This document shows, piece by piece, positions 1-12,559 of a stretch of 64,000 nt of DNA (its first letter is position 1; every line of letters starts with the position of its first letter). Position numbers and translations under genes: made by a program. Source of the DNA: Straminergon stramineum (taxonomy: Eukaryota > Streptophyta > Bryopsida > Hypnales > Calliergonaceae). Where the stretch lies: NCBI GenBank assembly GCA_963920665.1, contig OY987263.1, positions 21,099,968 to 21,163,967 of the forward strand, in the 5' to 3' direction. The notes beneath the pieces were generated by a model. It was not told the origin of the DNA. It searched no databases and worked only from the letters and a program-made list of their open reading frames with translations.

Positions 1-283
1 TTTGCTAGTGGATGGAATAAGAGCCAAGGTAGGTCTATTTCTGAAATGTTTACCTATGTTCAAAAAATCTTTTCTCCCCTAACTTTGAATGCTAATATTT
101 TTCAATCTGTACAGTCAAACATGATAAAATTTTTACCACATGATCACAAACAAGTATAGTACAAGATCCTACGGTTGGATTTTTGAATTTTGAAAAATTT
201 TCCTTTCTTAAAAGAACGCAGCAGAAATGGCAATTTCAAGTGATTTTTGTCAAAAAATAGGCCTTGGTCCTTTGGGAGTTTAG
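1..283 (+). mobile_element. Right end of a TTAA-type (piggyBac-like) non-autonomous element, cut by the window edge
   Basis: The stretch resembles the last ~280 bp of the elements at 11,628-12,559 and 52,626-53,556: a 'tgctaatat...caatctgt' block, then 'caagatcctacggtt', then 'agaaatggca', and an end in 'ggccttggtcctttggg'. The terminal TTAA has decayed to 'tttag'. No coding capacity is visible. Confidence 0.65.
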
Positions 284-906
284 TTTAGTACAAGTCACAT
301 TTTGGAACCCTGTCTATTACTTTCTACATGCTGCAGTGCTTGTTTATGGTGAAGCCATATCTTTTTTCAGACTACACATGTGTGGGTTTTGTAAGGCCTA
401 CGATCAAGAAATAGATACCTATGGCAGAATTCTTTAAAAATTCATAAGTAATTCAAAAATGCTCCGAAAAATATGAAACCACTTGGGTTAGATTCCACAT
501 CAATTTTTCTTCGAGTGAAAAATAAGGAAAAATATTTTCTTGCATCGAAGAACCATCGAAAAGGCCGACCAGCCCTTAAACGCACGGTTTATGAGCAGAC
601 TACCTTACCTTACCCTATTTTCACACTTCGTGGATGGCACAGAAACCATGGCTGAGTCGTGGAATAGCTTTTCAACGATGTTCACGTCGCAGTCAAAGGA
701 GCTTTACACCGTGCTATTGAGCCCCAACCGACGCTTCATCGCCAATGGAGCACGCAGCTACCACCAACTGACAGGACCACTCACCAAAAAGTGCAATAAA
801 TTTGAGCTACACTGAAATTGTTACATGATGCAACTTTTTCCTAGTAACAAATTTCTAATAATAATTTCGGTTTCTAATTAACTAAATCTTAATGACCATA
901 TATATA
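284..906. other. Intergenic, no recognisable gene
   Basis: Mixed-GC sequence. Two overlapping short open frames (473-655 and 540-815) show no recognisable domain and I do not regard them as genes. Confidence 0.5.
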
Positions 907-1091
907 GAGTTAATCGTAAAGTGACCCCAGTTTGTAGAAGGGGTGTCAGAGGAAGATTTAAGTAAGAATAGTACAAAAGAAACACAACACCAAACTCCAT
1001 CACACCAAATTTGGGTGCTTCAAGGAGTTTCGTTTCTCAAACTCCGGAACTCCGGCTCCTGGTATCTCATTGCACACTTTACGATTAACTC
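907..1091. mobile_element. 185-bp MITE with 17-bp perfect terminal inverted repeats
   Basis: GAGTTAATCGTAAAGTG (907-923) is repeated as its exact reverse complement at 1,075-1,091. Both ends are flanked by TA (905-906 and 1,092-1,093), as expected for a Tc1/mariner (Stowaway-like) insertion with a TA target duplication. The interior is non-coding. The superfamily rests only on the 2-bp flank, so it is an inference. Confidence 0.7.
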
Positions 1092-3514
1092 TATTTACTC
1101 ATTCTGTTTTAAGTTTAAAATGATACTTACATAACAATCAAGCTTAAGCTAAAATTCAAAGAACTTATTATGATGAGTTTAGCACACAGAGACTGCATTT
1201 TTTGGTGAAGAGAATTTGGTCCCATTGTACACTGGGGTCTATGTACACAAATGGTTTAAATCATCGGTTGGTACGATAGTTCTCAGGAATTTGGATTTGA
1301 GCAACCCCCCACAAGAAAAACGAAATGGAAAAAGAATCTACAATATCCAACTCCCAAAGAGCTGGGATCCTGACCTGCCAGGTGATGCTGATCACACTCG
1401 TCATCTTCACAACGTACCGCTGCGTCGTGAACGAGACAATTAATGAGCTGCAACTCCTATCATTGTTGTCTTGTAGCCAGCTTTTAAAGTGTCCTGTGTT
1501 ACGACGTTTATTCCTGCCCCACCTTTATTGTAATGGAATTGTACAGAACGTACCTCCATACTATACAACTGGGCTCCACGTGCTGCCACAAGGGTTGGTT
1601 GTGGACATCAGCCGAAGAGGAGAAGAGACGTCCTGTTCTGCACACGACAACTAACGACAGATATTTAAGGCTTCAGTCCACTAGACACTAATCATCGGAT
1701 TTGGGCCTTAACAAATCTCAATGTTCTCAGCGAATAAGAAGAGAATGGTCACACTAATCCCCGACCACCGACCACCTTTTCCAGTCATGATTCTAGTTTT
1801 GGAAATTCTCCGGACTCCGGACTGCAAAGCAGAGAAAGAGTCATAAACGCGTCTCAATTGTACATACCTAGCAACCATGACAGGTTGGACGGGTCGACCA
1901 CCCACAACCAAGACGGCACCACGAAACAAGCGTACAGCATAAAGAGTCTAGTGGTCCAGCTGAAGGTAGCAGCATGACCGTCACCAAACCTGAAGATGTC
2001 CCAGAGCTCCTCAAGAGTATTAAAATCAGCATATTGCACATCACAACTTCATCTCCTGGTTCGTCCATTCTGAGCTCTAGAATTCAAGTAGTAGTAGGGA
2101 CCACTAATCCTTGCAGAGGCTTCAAGCAGGAAGAGTAGCTTATATAGTGAGAAACAAGTCGAGATGGACAGGCAATTCGGCAGTCTCTTCTACTGCACTT
2201 TCTTGGACGACATTCTTTTCATTTCTGCTTGTAGACCTGGATAACAAGGGGCCTGCAATCCCTTCATCTCAATTCTGCTTGTAGGCCGGCAAATACTTCG
2301 AAACAAGTTCGAGCTCCCGCCAGTATGATCTTCTTCATTGTTGTGAAAAAGGTGAAGCCTGTTGATCTTGAAAAGGATCATGCAGACATTGAAGCCATTC
2401 GAGAGAGGCTGTCCAAGAGGTTTGGCAAGGACGTCCACCATCTTGGTACCATTGCACCTGCAACTGACAGCGGAAGAGCATCTGGAGAGGACCTGCGGAC
2501 ACTCAAGCAGCAGCTGACGGAGAAATTCAAGAGCTTCAAAGTGCCGACGCTTTGTGGGGTTAGATATCGCCAAATCACTAGTTTTCGTATAAGAGACTGA
2601 GTGACCTCAAGACTATTGAGTACAACACTCAGAAGAGATATAATCGTAATGTGACCGCCAACTAGGGATGTGAGATTTATCTATGTACACAAGAAGCAGA
2701 TAGGGTTGTTGGCTCAATCGTTAAGCATCCTACAATTCCAAGTGTTGATATTGCGTTACCAACGCACAGTTCTCTTTAGTACACTGCAATTACTCAATAG
2801 TATCTCTAATGAGAAATCTGGAGGTCATGACACGGTGACCATGATCATGATCTGAGCAGGAGCTGAGCAGAATTCCATGTACATGAATAATCTCGAGGAC
2901 AGTAACCTCAGATTGTATCCCGGTTAAGATAACTACCAAGAAATAAAGAAGAATCGAGCAGCCATTACACACAATCTCGTCTTTATTGTCTTCCATTTCA
3001 GCTGCACAAAGAATAACAGAAGTGATCCCAAGCAGCATTGCATAATTATATGAAGATGAAAAAAACAAAACGCACAAGGATAAAATCCTGACATGTTAAA
3101 AACTACTTCCATGCAAATTACATCAAATTCATCTGACTTTACTTCGTAGAAATGAAACAAAGCCAATTTTCTGCTTTAATTTCTGTATACATTCCTGAAT
3201 CAATTTCCTCACAAACCCTCTAACGAAGGCAAAAGAGGGCTCGTCTCTGCTAATTGAAACCTAATTCCTAACCCATACTCACAAGGACGTTCATATATTG
3301 CAATGTCAGTCTTGTTTTGATTATTGGTTATTGAACTTCGAATAAATTAACAAAACCTTGGAGTGAACTACGATAAAACTCTTACAAAATTCTCCCAACA
3401 GACTGCTCTGGAAAAATCTGCTCTGGATCCACGGATATCCTCGTCTATGAGTCACATGTTACGAAAGCTAACTACGTCAGTAGTGATTGCTCTGCAAGTC
3501 CTCAGGGAGACAAT
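1092..3514. other. Intergenic; possible exon or gene fragment at 2,325-2,600 (+)
   Basis: Most of this stretch shows nothing recognisable. At 2,325-2,600 (+) an open frame encodes a charged, helix-like peptide rich in Lys, Glu and Asp, with segments such as DLEKDHADIEAIRERLSKRF and LRTLKQQLTEKFKSFKVP. The composition looks like real protein, unlike the other frames here, but I cannot assign a family and see no complete gene around it. It could be a captured exon or a pseudogene fragment. The 3' part of the stretch probably also holds the 3' UTR of the GrpE gene. Confidence 0.3.
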
Positions 3515-6500
3515 TCACGCCTTGGATTTGACAACGCCCACTTCAGCAGGCCGAATAACGCGGTCATGAAGCTTGTAACCCACCTGCCCCCATTCAGAAT
3601 AGAACCCTTAGTATAAAGAGACAGACGCCCTAGACAAGCACTGAAATGAGTTGGAAAGTGAAGAGTTTAGGCTATTGTGCCTCCATGTCAAAAAAATATA
3701 GATACACTGATTGAATTGTCCGCATGCGACCTTCAAAATCAGAGCTGCTCTCTCGATTTGACTCGCAAGTATTTCATGCAACTTCCGAGATTAGTGCACT
3801 GCTCAAACTCATTCGTTTCACAAACTGAAAAGATACTAACCAACCAGCAGAAAGTCTAGTGTTCTTTTCATTTATGCACTGAGAAAAACTTCCTTCATAG
3901 AATTAAGCTCACAACCGTACCTTCGTGACTACAGCAACAGTTCCCGGAGATTTGGTTTCATCGTCCAATTCAAACATTGCAGAATGATAGTTAGGGTCAA
4001 ACTCTTGTCCCTCAGATTCGAATTTCTCTAAGCCATTCAGTCTGAACACCTGGTTACATTAAAACACAAAGTGAGGTACTGTATTAACAAACCTATTCAT
4101 CAATAGCAGGAACAGATTTGTAAACTGCCACTATTTCAGACTGAACGCATGAGCGAAATTTACAATACCATAGGAAGAATGACAGAAATGCGTTCAGGTC
4201 TAACCAAGATGTAAGGATTTGACAACAAAATCAGATCACAAAAAGTAATGCAGTGAAAAATTTACCAAAGAAAGAGAAACTAAAGAAAACAACCCCTATC
4301 GGACTAGCATGAACAAGATAACAGAGTCAAGATCTCAGGCGACGGACCTGTTGTAGCTGCTTTTCTGTCATCTCCACACCTTGCAATAACGAAGTCAGGA
4401 GCTTTGCTGCGCCACTAGAATCTTCTGAAGCAGAATCTAATTGACGGAAGCGTTGAGGAACTGCACCTGTAGCTCGCCCAAGATTATCAGCAACATCCAG
4501 TAATCCCTTAGCAAAACCCTGCATCCAAGAAATGGTTCCTATTAAAATCAGGAAGCAGATGTTTCAGAAATCCACATATGTACTAGATCTCCACATGTCG
4601 ATTGACCACAATGGATACCGCCAAACACTGTTCTCAGAATGACGGCTTGTTGTCTCAACTCAAAGGAAGAGACGAAGCAAAATTTCAGAAATATAGGAGT
4701 ATTGTAAAGAAAGGAATGTATTAAAAGTAACAGTAGTATGTTGGGGGTCAGAAATCCAAAGAATGAATTTCTTATGACTGATAGAAATGAGACATGTGGT
4801 TATAGAAACAGTGGCAATCTAAGATTGTCAAAAACGGATTTTGAATTCTTCGAATAGAGAGGATTCTACAGTGGATTGTACTGAAGATAATGCGAAAAGA
4901 GAGATGAATCCTTGTTTGGAGCAGATACTTGCAATAACCCGCTTGTTTTCGACAGCAAAGAAAGGGGTAAGAATAATGACGACTAAATCGATCCCAGTAC
5001 AATCAAAACCAAGAAAAGCAACAAGGCAAGCGCTACATTATGACAGAACAACATTGGACTTTTCACTGATGAAAACAAAGCACTTAGCACACCTGAAGGG
5101 CAAACTTGCGCGTAGTCTCAGCTTCCCGCCGAGCCCTGGCTATGACATTCTCAACTTCAGCATAACTTCTAAGCACCTTGTCCTGCAATTCCTCAATAAC
5201 TTTATCTCTTTCTTGCAATTGAGCGTCTCGTTCCGCTAGCAACTCAACTAAATCACTCCCCTTCTCATCGCTGGGTGTGTCGACTGTTTGAACTGGCTCA
5301 GAGGTCTCCTCAGCAGTTGCTGTCGAACTAGTTTCTGCTGCAGAGGTCTCTGAACTGCCCCTCTTAACTAAAGTACAAACAATATCATGAGCGCGTCAGC
5401 ATTCGTTATTACTATGCCTACTCCATTCCATCTGCAATTTCCTTGCAAATGCTTAAAACCAACAGCACGAAGGTAGAGTATACTAAACCAGTTAACGACC
5501 AAATCACATCTTCCAAATTTACCTCTATTACAAACAACTCATCGATTCGTACACTTGCTTGGGCTTATTAGCATGAGGAGTGAGAATGACTTCGGCAAAT
5601 GTCAATCGCCACTCATATTTGAATGGAAACGGGCTTGCCTACTGCCACTAATAGTGATCTACAACCTCTCAATTTCAAATTGCATAAGAAATTTACAGAG
5701 GGAAACAAATCTGATTTCAACAGCTCTGGTTCTTGTAACCAAAACGATATCTCCACAAATCTAGAGTGATCCCCCAAATCTCTGACACTCTGACGAATGT
5801 TAAAATGCTTCAAAATAACGCAAACAGTATCCGTACACAGTTATGAAACAGCAGAAAAATCATCACTCCGGTAACTATACGATATTATCCTATGAGTTAC
5901 CTGAAACGTCCGGAGACACGGCGGAAGACAATTTTGTAAAAGTGTGGAAATGTGAGGCAGAGGATACTTGAGGGACTCCATGATGAAGTGTAGCGGTTGT
6001 CCACCTCTGCGCAAACAGTAGAAGAGAATCATCAGATATTGCACAAACCCATTGCACCCTTGACCATAGAAATCGGGCACCCGAAATCAATCCTACATTC
6101 AAGACAAATGAGAAAATAATCTCAGTAAATCTTCAAACTTTATTACTCCCGTGCAAGTCATTTAAGGTTTCAGAATAGTCCCGAAATTCAATACTTCTAG
6201 GGTTTAAGGTTTTAAAGAAATTGCGCATACAGAGTCAAGGGCACCATATATTGGATCGGAAGGGGAACTAAAAAACAGAAACATTCGCGAGCGGAGAAAG
6301 AAATTCCGTGTCACTAATTTACCGGTACACTCACGTAATCCCCGTGAGAAGCCATTACAGGGTTCATGAAAAGCCTTGATGCTCATAACAAGGGTTTAGG
6401 GTTTTCAAAAAACAAAATCGTGCACATAGAGTCCACTGGACCGCAAGGCAACAACAAACCTTCAAGAGTACAGAAAAAAATCATATCGCCAAATTTCTCG

Positions 6501-6788
6501 TAATCCTGAGAGGAGGCCATCATAGGAATCACCAAAACTCAAAATTTCATTAGCAGGGTTTAGGGTTTTCATTTTTTTAATTAATAAAATCGCGCAAGAA
6601 GGGTTCCAGAAAGAAAGGATTGCAAGGCGAAAACAAACCTTCGAGAGCGGGGAAAGAAATTCCATGTCGCTCGATTTCCTGAGAATCACAGACTTCGCAA
6701 CCGACGACGGTGGCGCACGAAAACACCGTATCTGTGGCGCCTTCTGAAACGCTCTCAACAGCAACCGGGCGTGCTTCATGTTACTCAT
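3515..6788 (-). CDS. MGE1: Mitochondrial GrpE / Mge1-type nucleotide exchange factor
   Basis: Co-chaperone that releases ADP from matrix Hsp70, as part of the import motor. Proposed exons (minus): 6788-6639, 6374-6335, 6092-5901, 5367-5093, 4518-4348, 4049-3921, 3583-3515; these join in frame to 341 aa, close to plant Mge1/Mge2. Residues 1-50 are basic and lack acidic residues over the first 35, like a presequence. A Ser/Thr/Glu-rich linker (about 128-165) leads into the long dimerisation coiled coil (about 167-212). The GrpE core follows: LLDVADNLGRA (225-235), EMTEKQLQQ at the exon 5 end, EFDPNYHSAMFE (292-303), GTVAVVTK and GYKLHDRVIRPAEVGV near the C terminus, the family signature. Exons 4-7 are certain. 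Exon 2 (40 nt, donor GTGAGT) is my inference: it is the choice that reconciles a phase-0 exon 1 with a phase-1 exon 3. The start is the first ATG; a second lies three codons on. Confidence 0.9.
6197..6690 (-). repeat. Three diverged tandem copies of an exon 1/intron 1 boundary unit, with telo-boxes
   Basis: Units of roughly 140-190 bp lie at about 6553-6690, 6388-6516 and 6197-6355. Read on the minus strand, each has a 'GAATTTCTTTC..CGCTC.CGAA' type block, then a T-rich stretch, a 'GC.CGATTTT' or similar block, a telomere-like AAACCCTAAACCCT box (altered in the third copy) and a 'GGATTACG' type block. The first copy contains the real exon 1 donor (GAAG|GTTTGT), the second keeps the same donor, and the third has lost it. 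The proposed exon 2 ends in the third unit. Confidence 0.65.
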
Positions 6789-7648
6789 GGCTGCAGAAGG
6801 ATGCAGAATCCCGCAGATCGGAATCTACTAAAACCTTCGAAATGTATACGGGTTTCCCCGTGCCTGGAAACACAAAATCTATACCACAAAACCGAGGAAA
6901 CGGGGAATGATAGTGACGAAGTTTTGATGGAGCTGGAGAGGGTTCGATGGATTGGCTAGAGTGGCGATCAAGCAAATGAATTGCGGCTGTGTAAAGCGCA
7001 GGCGCTCACAGCGGCGACTCAAGAACACGGACAAATGGAGCCAGAGCGTCGAGAAACTGCAGTGGCCACGTGTCGTGACCATACTGGTTATTGCTTTTAG
7101 ACCTACGTGGCGTCTTAAGTCCTCAACATTGGAAAAGTCCCCGAGTAAGGTAACTGAACCTATTCATATCCCTTTAAGATATTCTCCTTCTCCTGTTATT
7201 CGCCTTTAAGAAATTGATTAATTCGTCTCGATTAGCCTTTCGGAGGAAAACTTAGTGGAAAGAAGTTTCTCTCAAATTGTTTCTTTGGAATTTTTTAAGA
7301 AGATTTGAAGTGAAAAGTAGTAGCTACCTATTCCTATCTCTAGACATGTACTAAAAACGTTCTTAAGAAGTAGGTTGCCATCAATTTGGTAGACTCATAA
7401 GAATGAACTATCTCTTAGGAATGGCTCAATTATTTAAACCTCATGGATTTGGATGCCATCTCCAATGCCCTTGTTGGAAGCTAGACCCTATAAAGAATTG
7501 ATTTATTTTTTCCTCCGAGAAATTCTCAAATTTTGTATGACAACAAGGTCATTTGATCTCCAACTATAGTTTGGTAAATTATGGTAGGAAACACTTCCAC
7601 CAAGGCCTAGATATGAACTCATAACCACTTTATGAGTGTGCCAAAGCC
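6789..7648. promoter_or_regulatory. Presumed GrpE promoter region with a G-box
   Basis: Mixed-GC sequence upstream of the GrpE start codon; the change to AT-rich desert occurs near 7,200. A G-box core CACGTG lies at 7,067-7,072, about 280 bp upstream of the ATG. No TATA box can be assigned with confidence. Beyond 7,200 nothing is recognisable up to the hAT-like element. Confidence 0.35.
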
Positions 7649-8783
7649 CACTAGAAGAAAAATGCGTCCATTATAACTGACTGAAATGCAACTACAATCC
7701 TATGCAACTGCCCTGCAACTACAATCCTTTGTATTTGCACCAACTTTGACATAGTTACACTGTAGTTGCAAAATAGTCACAAAGTAGCCACAAAATGTAG
7801 TTATGGTTACAAGAATGTAACAAAAGAATTGATGTGAGGTATTTTACATCAAATATTCATCAAAATTATCAACGTGGACAATTTTACATTTTGTAGAGTC
7901 CAATGTGTCTATCTACAATTGCATATGACCTAAATTTGATAGCAATTCAATTTGAAAGCAACTCCAGTGCAACTAGAGTGCAACTAGAAAGCAACTACAA
8001 TGCAACTAGACTACAACAAGACTACAAGTATAGTACAACTTGACTACAACTATAATTTGACTAGAGTATGACTAAAAATGATAGACTTTAACTAGAATAC
8101 AACTAGAAAACAACTAGCAAGCAACTAGGAAACCAAAAAAATGCAACTACTATTAAGTCTTTTATTAATTGTCCCATATCAATTGTTAAAAATACTATTA
8201 GGTTAGACATATAAGAATTGTAAGTTATAGTATTCTTGTGTAATGAATTTTGATATATAAATTCTAATAATTCTACATGATTGTTGTAAATTTTTACACT
8301 TGTAGATTTCTATAATCTACAAAAATCTATAAAAATTTAAAGTTTAAGAAATTTTTGGATTTGGCAATCTAAAAAAAAAGATAGATATGAAACTCTAAAT
8401 CTACAAATCTAAGAATTACAGATAGGTTGAAAATAAGTGGCAAATTAATTGCACCTCAATCAAAAAACCAATTGCAGATTAGTTGCACACCAGTTGCACG
8501 TTAATTGCAAACTAGTTGCACACCAGTTGCACGTTAATTGCAAACTAGTTGCACACAAATAACTTTCACATCAGCAACCATGTCAAAAGAGTTCATCAAC
8601 GAACTTTCAAGTAAGTTGTCAGATGAGAAACAACCTTGAAATTTTTTGCAACTACTTTGCAATTAGTACAACTTGTCTACTGCAACTACAGACTCTAAAT
8701 TGTCACCTAGTTACGAACGTCTCTTGCAACTACAAAACCAATTGCAAATAGTAGTCACAAAAACCCTTCTTTTCTTCTACTAG
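7649..8783. mobile_element. 1.1-kb hAT-like non-autonomous transposon with GCAACTA-type subterminal repeats
   Basis: Flanked by the perfect 8-bp direct repeat CCAAAGCC (7,641-7,648 and 8,784-8,791), the target duplication length of hAT elements. Ends are short imperfect inverted repeats: left CACTAGAAGAAAAA, right (reverse complement) CTAGTAGAAGAAAAG. Both subterminal regions are packed with GCAACTA, TTGCAACT or TTGCAC motifs, many at 10-20 bp spacing, the typical arrangement of transposase binding sites. No open frame of any size, so it needs a transposase from elsewhere. The termini also recall CACTA elements, but those make 3-bp duplications. Confidence 0.75.
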
Positions 8784-10925
8784 CCAAAGCCATTGAGTCA
8801 AGGCCAAAGGTGTCTTTTAAAATTCAACAATATAGTAGTTGCCCATAAAATTGTCCATATAAGTATTTGTGTGAGGTTCCTTTGATAAGACTAGGGGGAG
8901 TAGCAATAGGAAGAATAACCTTCAAATAGTTTGAGGAAGGTGTACTCATCCAAAAGGTGCTAGTTAAAAAATTATTAGATAGTTTGCTAAAGTTGGTGAT
9001 GAATTTGTGTGTGCTACTAGCATGCTAATTTTGTCACAAAGTTTGAAAAGAGGAAGTTGGGGAGTGTGTAATTAAAACAATAATTTCTCCAATTGTCTAA
9101 TAATCTATGGGTTGGGAGTCAAAGAATATTCTAGATTTTCTTCACATGCATGTTGTATGAATATTTGTAAAATTTTCAAAATGTGAAAATAAGTGTATAC
9201 AAAATTAGAGGTTCTTATAAATAGAGGTTGTATACTATATCTTAGGTGAAAATTTGTAGGGATTGATTCTAGAAACGAATTACAATTTGTTGTTGTTACC
9301 TTACTAGCCTTCAAAAAGTCCAATTTATTTCAATATTGTATGCATAGCATTATTCAATGGTGTATACAAGAGTAGTGTCTTTTTCTTCAATGTAGAGAAA
9401 AGATAGTTTAAGTAATAAAAAGACCATTCTTAATTCTCTTTTTGTCCAACAGTATATCTCTTAGTCACTTTTCCTCTTTCTCTAGCCTATTAATATAAGT
9501 CTCTATTTTTTACATCTTAATTGAATCAATTTGCCAATATTGGATTTTCCCACATATGTTCAAGCTTCACCTTCAAGTTGAATTTTCTCCAACTATCTAT
9601 GGCATACTATTCTTTGTATTGGAGTTGAATGAGGGAAACAACTAACATTGTTAAACAATATTGAAATTTGCATTTGAATTTATCTATTCATAAATATAAT
9701 TTTAGTACCATCATATGTCATACTTCACTAATAAAATTAGTATAATCTCAATAATGTCCTATTTATATTGAATCCAAAAATTACTAGTACAAATCCATAT
9801 TGTAAACAAAGTTATTAAACGCAATTTTCAGCATGATTTGAGGGGAATATTGTAGATGATGAAGCCAACACATTTATATAGACTCAATGATAGGCATTGA
9901 ACAAAAATATAATGTACTCTTAACATTGCTTTGTGTATTGTACAATGGAGTCTAATTCATCTACAAATTGGCTATTCTGTCATTCAAAGAATTTTGTACA
10001 TTATAGAATAGAATTTGCATTTTTTGTCTTGTATAATTTGCATTCTATTTTTATGCAATCCAAATCAAGTATACAAAATTTTAGTTTCAAAAAACCTAAA
10101 CTCCATTTTTTGGGATTTGTTTCATTTAATTTTCATTGTTTTACATGATAATTCCTTGAAAAGCATTGATAATGAATTATTTGAATTTGATTGTGGAGAT
10201 ATGTAGGAAACATCCATACACACATCTTTCCTTCAACAAGCATCTCCAAAAAAGTTTCACAATTCCTTCTCTAGAGATTTCAATGTTGGGGCAATAATGT
10301 CCTAATTTTGGAAAATAGATATCTTTTTTATTGTAATCAGATTTTGGCAAGGTAATTGTACCATCATGCTCAAATGTACAAAATTAGTTATAGTATGAAG
10401 GTCAAATAGAAAAATCTAGTTAAAATATAAAGATATCTATTTGATAAAGTTTGTTCATACGACACTTCACATTGAACTCTTCCTAGAGGGAATTGTGAAA
10501 CTTTTTTGGTGATGCTTGTTGAAGGAAAGATGTGCATATGGATGTTCCCTACATATTTCTACAATCAAATTAAAATAATTCATTGAAAATGGAATTTTGT
10601 TTTTTTGGAATTCAAATTTGGTATGCTTGATTGAGAGAGTGTATAAGAATTGAGTGTTAATTATGCAAGATGAAAAAATCCAATTCTTTTCTATATTATG
10701 CCAAAAAAAATTAAATGTCAGAATAGCTAGTTTGTAAATGAATTAGACTCCATTATACAATAACTTTGTTGGTTTTAACATCCACATTTGATTCAATGCC
10801 ATGTATTGGTTTAACATTTTCATGTATACAAAATGGTTGTTGTTGTTAGAGGCAATAAAAGTGAGTTGTTTTTACCTCAATTGTTGTTAATATAAATAAA
10901 AATGATTAGCATGCAATAGATCAAC
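8784..10925. other. AT-rich intergenic, nothing recognised
   Basis: Very AT-rich; only chance frames such as 9,933-10,148, with no protein-like composition. Confidence 0.5.
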
Positions 10926-11156
10926 AATGCTAGTGTGTGAGTATGAAAATGCAAGCTTGTGAGCCTTGAGTACATGTATAAGTAGATAATTTCAACCATT
11001 GAAGGTACTTATAACATAAACACCTATAATATAGGTATCTATAATATAGTTATACTATAATCAAGGGAAGTTTCTACAATATAGACACGTATAACATAGG
11101 TGTATAATCTTTTAGGCTCATGAGCTCACACTCCTAGGCTCACATAATAGCAACCC
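10926..11156. mobile_element. Short MITE of the TGAGC-terminal family
   Basis: Left end 'tgctagtgtgtgagtatg' and right end 'ggctcacataatagca' are inverted repeats, with a GAGCTCACACTCCTAGGCTCAC type block just inside the right end and repeated 'taTAACATAGGTGT'/'ACCTATAATATAGG' type units in the middle. It resembles the copy at 37,150-37,394, and the same terminal style bounds the larger element at 51,096-52,515. Confidence 0.6.
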
Positions 11157-11627
11157 TCTCTGTCATTTTTATAATTGGGGGATAGAAGGCTTGACAATCC
11201 ATGCAGGATGTATCAAAATGCTCAAATTACAAGCCCAATATAACTTCAAACCTCATTCAAGTGCAGTTTTTCAATTTTTTTCCAAAAACTTTGTAGCAAA
11301 GAAAATGTGGAAATTTAAGTTGACTTTTAGATCATTCTAAATATCCATTTGTGATTTGAATCATCCATTCAAAAGTTATAGACAAAGAGTCTTGTAGAAA
11401 GAGAATGAAAATGAACTTCCTTACCTCTCTCTAAACTTTTTTCATAAATTTTTAATGAAGGCTTTAAATCACAAACAAATTTTTTGAGCTCAAATTAAAC
11501 TTAAATTTCCATATTTTCTTAGTTCAACAAAAAATCTAAATTTTTTTTTATTGTTATGCTTAAATGAGGTCAAAGTTTTGCTACTTTCTTAAAATCCTAA
11601 ACCCCAAACACTTAGAAGGCCTAATTT

Positions 11628-12559
11628 GTAACCCCTAGAATCCCAAAGTTCCAACAAGGGACTCTTGGGATTTGGGGTAGGCTTGTATGATCTCAATTTT
11701 TGACATGATTTTTTTCTTTGAGATGAGTATTCAGATTAGCCTTTGGTGAATATAATTTTTATTTCAATCGGTGTCTAGGAACAAAAGTTCTACCACCCTA
11801 AGTCCAAAAAGCAACTCAAGGGGCAATCCAAAAAAATCTCAGAAAAAATTGAATTTTTAAAAATTTTAATAATTTTCTCAAAGATTATTTCTTTGTCTAC
11901 ATTTGAAGCTTTGAATCATTCTATTTGGAGTTTTGGACTAGTAATGAGAAAGTTATGGACAATCTTGTTTTCGGGGCAATCTAAGCATCTTTTTGATAAA
12001 AAATCTCATAAAATTCATTTTAGAAAGCAATTTTTATAATTTTCAAAAAGTATTGTTAAAAAAGGTAAAGTTTGCTTGCTAGAACAATCCCACCATTGGG
12101 ATTATTGTGTTTCAATTCCATCTTAGAGCTATTAACATTTTAGTTTTCCTTTCAATCTTGAACCTAATTCTACTTAATAATTTTTTATGACAAAAAATTA
12201 AATATTTTTTTGTTGAATTTTTTCCCTAGATTCTCAACTAAGTTCTTCAACATAAAATTTTCTTAAATCAAAATCAGTAAAGGCAAAAATCTAAAGTTAA
12301 GAAGATTTAAAGTCAAAAAATTTAGAGGAGCAAGGTATAAAAAAAATTGTTTTTTTCACTTTAAATGCAAATATCTTGCAATTTATGCAATCAAAGTTTT
12401 TGAAATTTCTTCCACACATTCTTATGCTAGTCTAGTACAAAATCCTATGGTTAAAAATGCAAAACAAATAGTTTTTAAATTTTTTTGCTCTTTTGCAATA
12501 GAAATGGCAGTTTAGAGTGGTCTTTGATGAAAAAAAGCCTTGGGACTTTAGGGATTCAA
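11628..12559 (+). mobile_element. Old TTAA-type (piggyBac-like) element copy
   Basis: Starts '(g)TAACCCCTAGAATCCC' and ends 'GGGACTTTAGGGATTCAA', decayed forms of TTAACCCCTAAAGGACC and its reverse complement. The interior aligns by eye to the copy at 52,626-53,556 (order of blocks: 'tgacatgattttttt', 'ttgtctacatttgaagct', 'attgggattattg', 'atatcttgcaat', 'aaatggcagttt'). Confidence 0.7.

Noticed and set aside
8450..8560. Short regularly spaced TTGCAC/TTGCAAAC repeats as a possible CRISPR-like array
   Set aside because: Repeats are short, variable and inside a transposon end; the genome is eukaryotic.
7649..8783. Assignment of this element to the CACTA superfamily because of its CACTAGAAGAAA start
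   Set aside because: The exact 8-bp flanking duplication fits hAT; CACTA elements duplicate 3 bp and the right end does not read CACTA.
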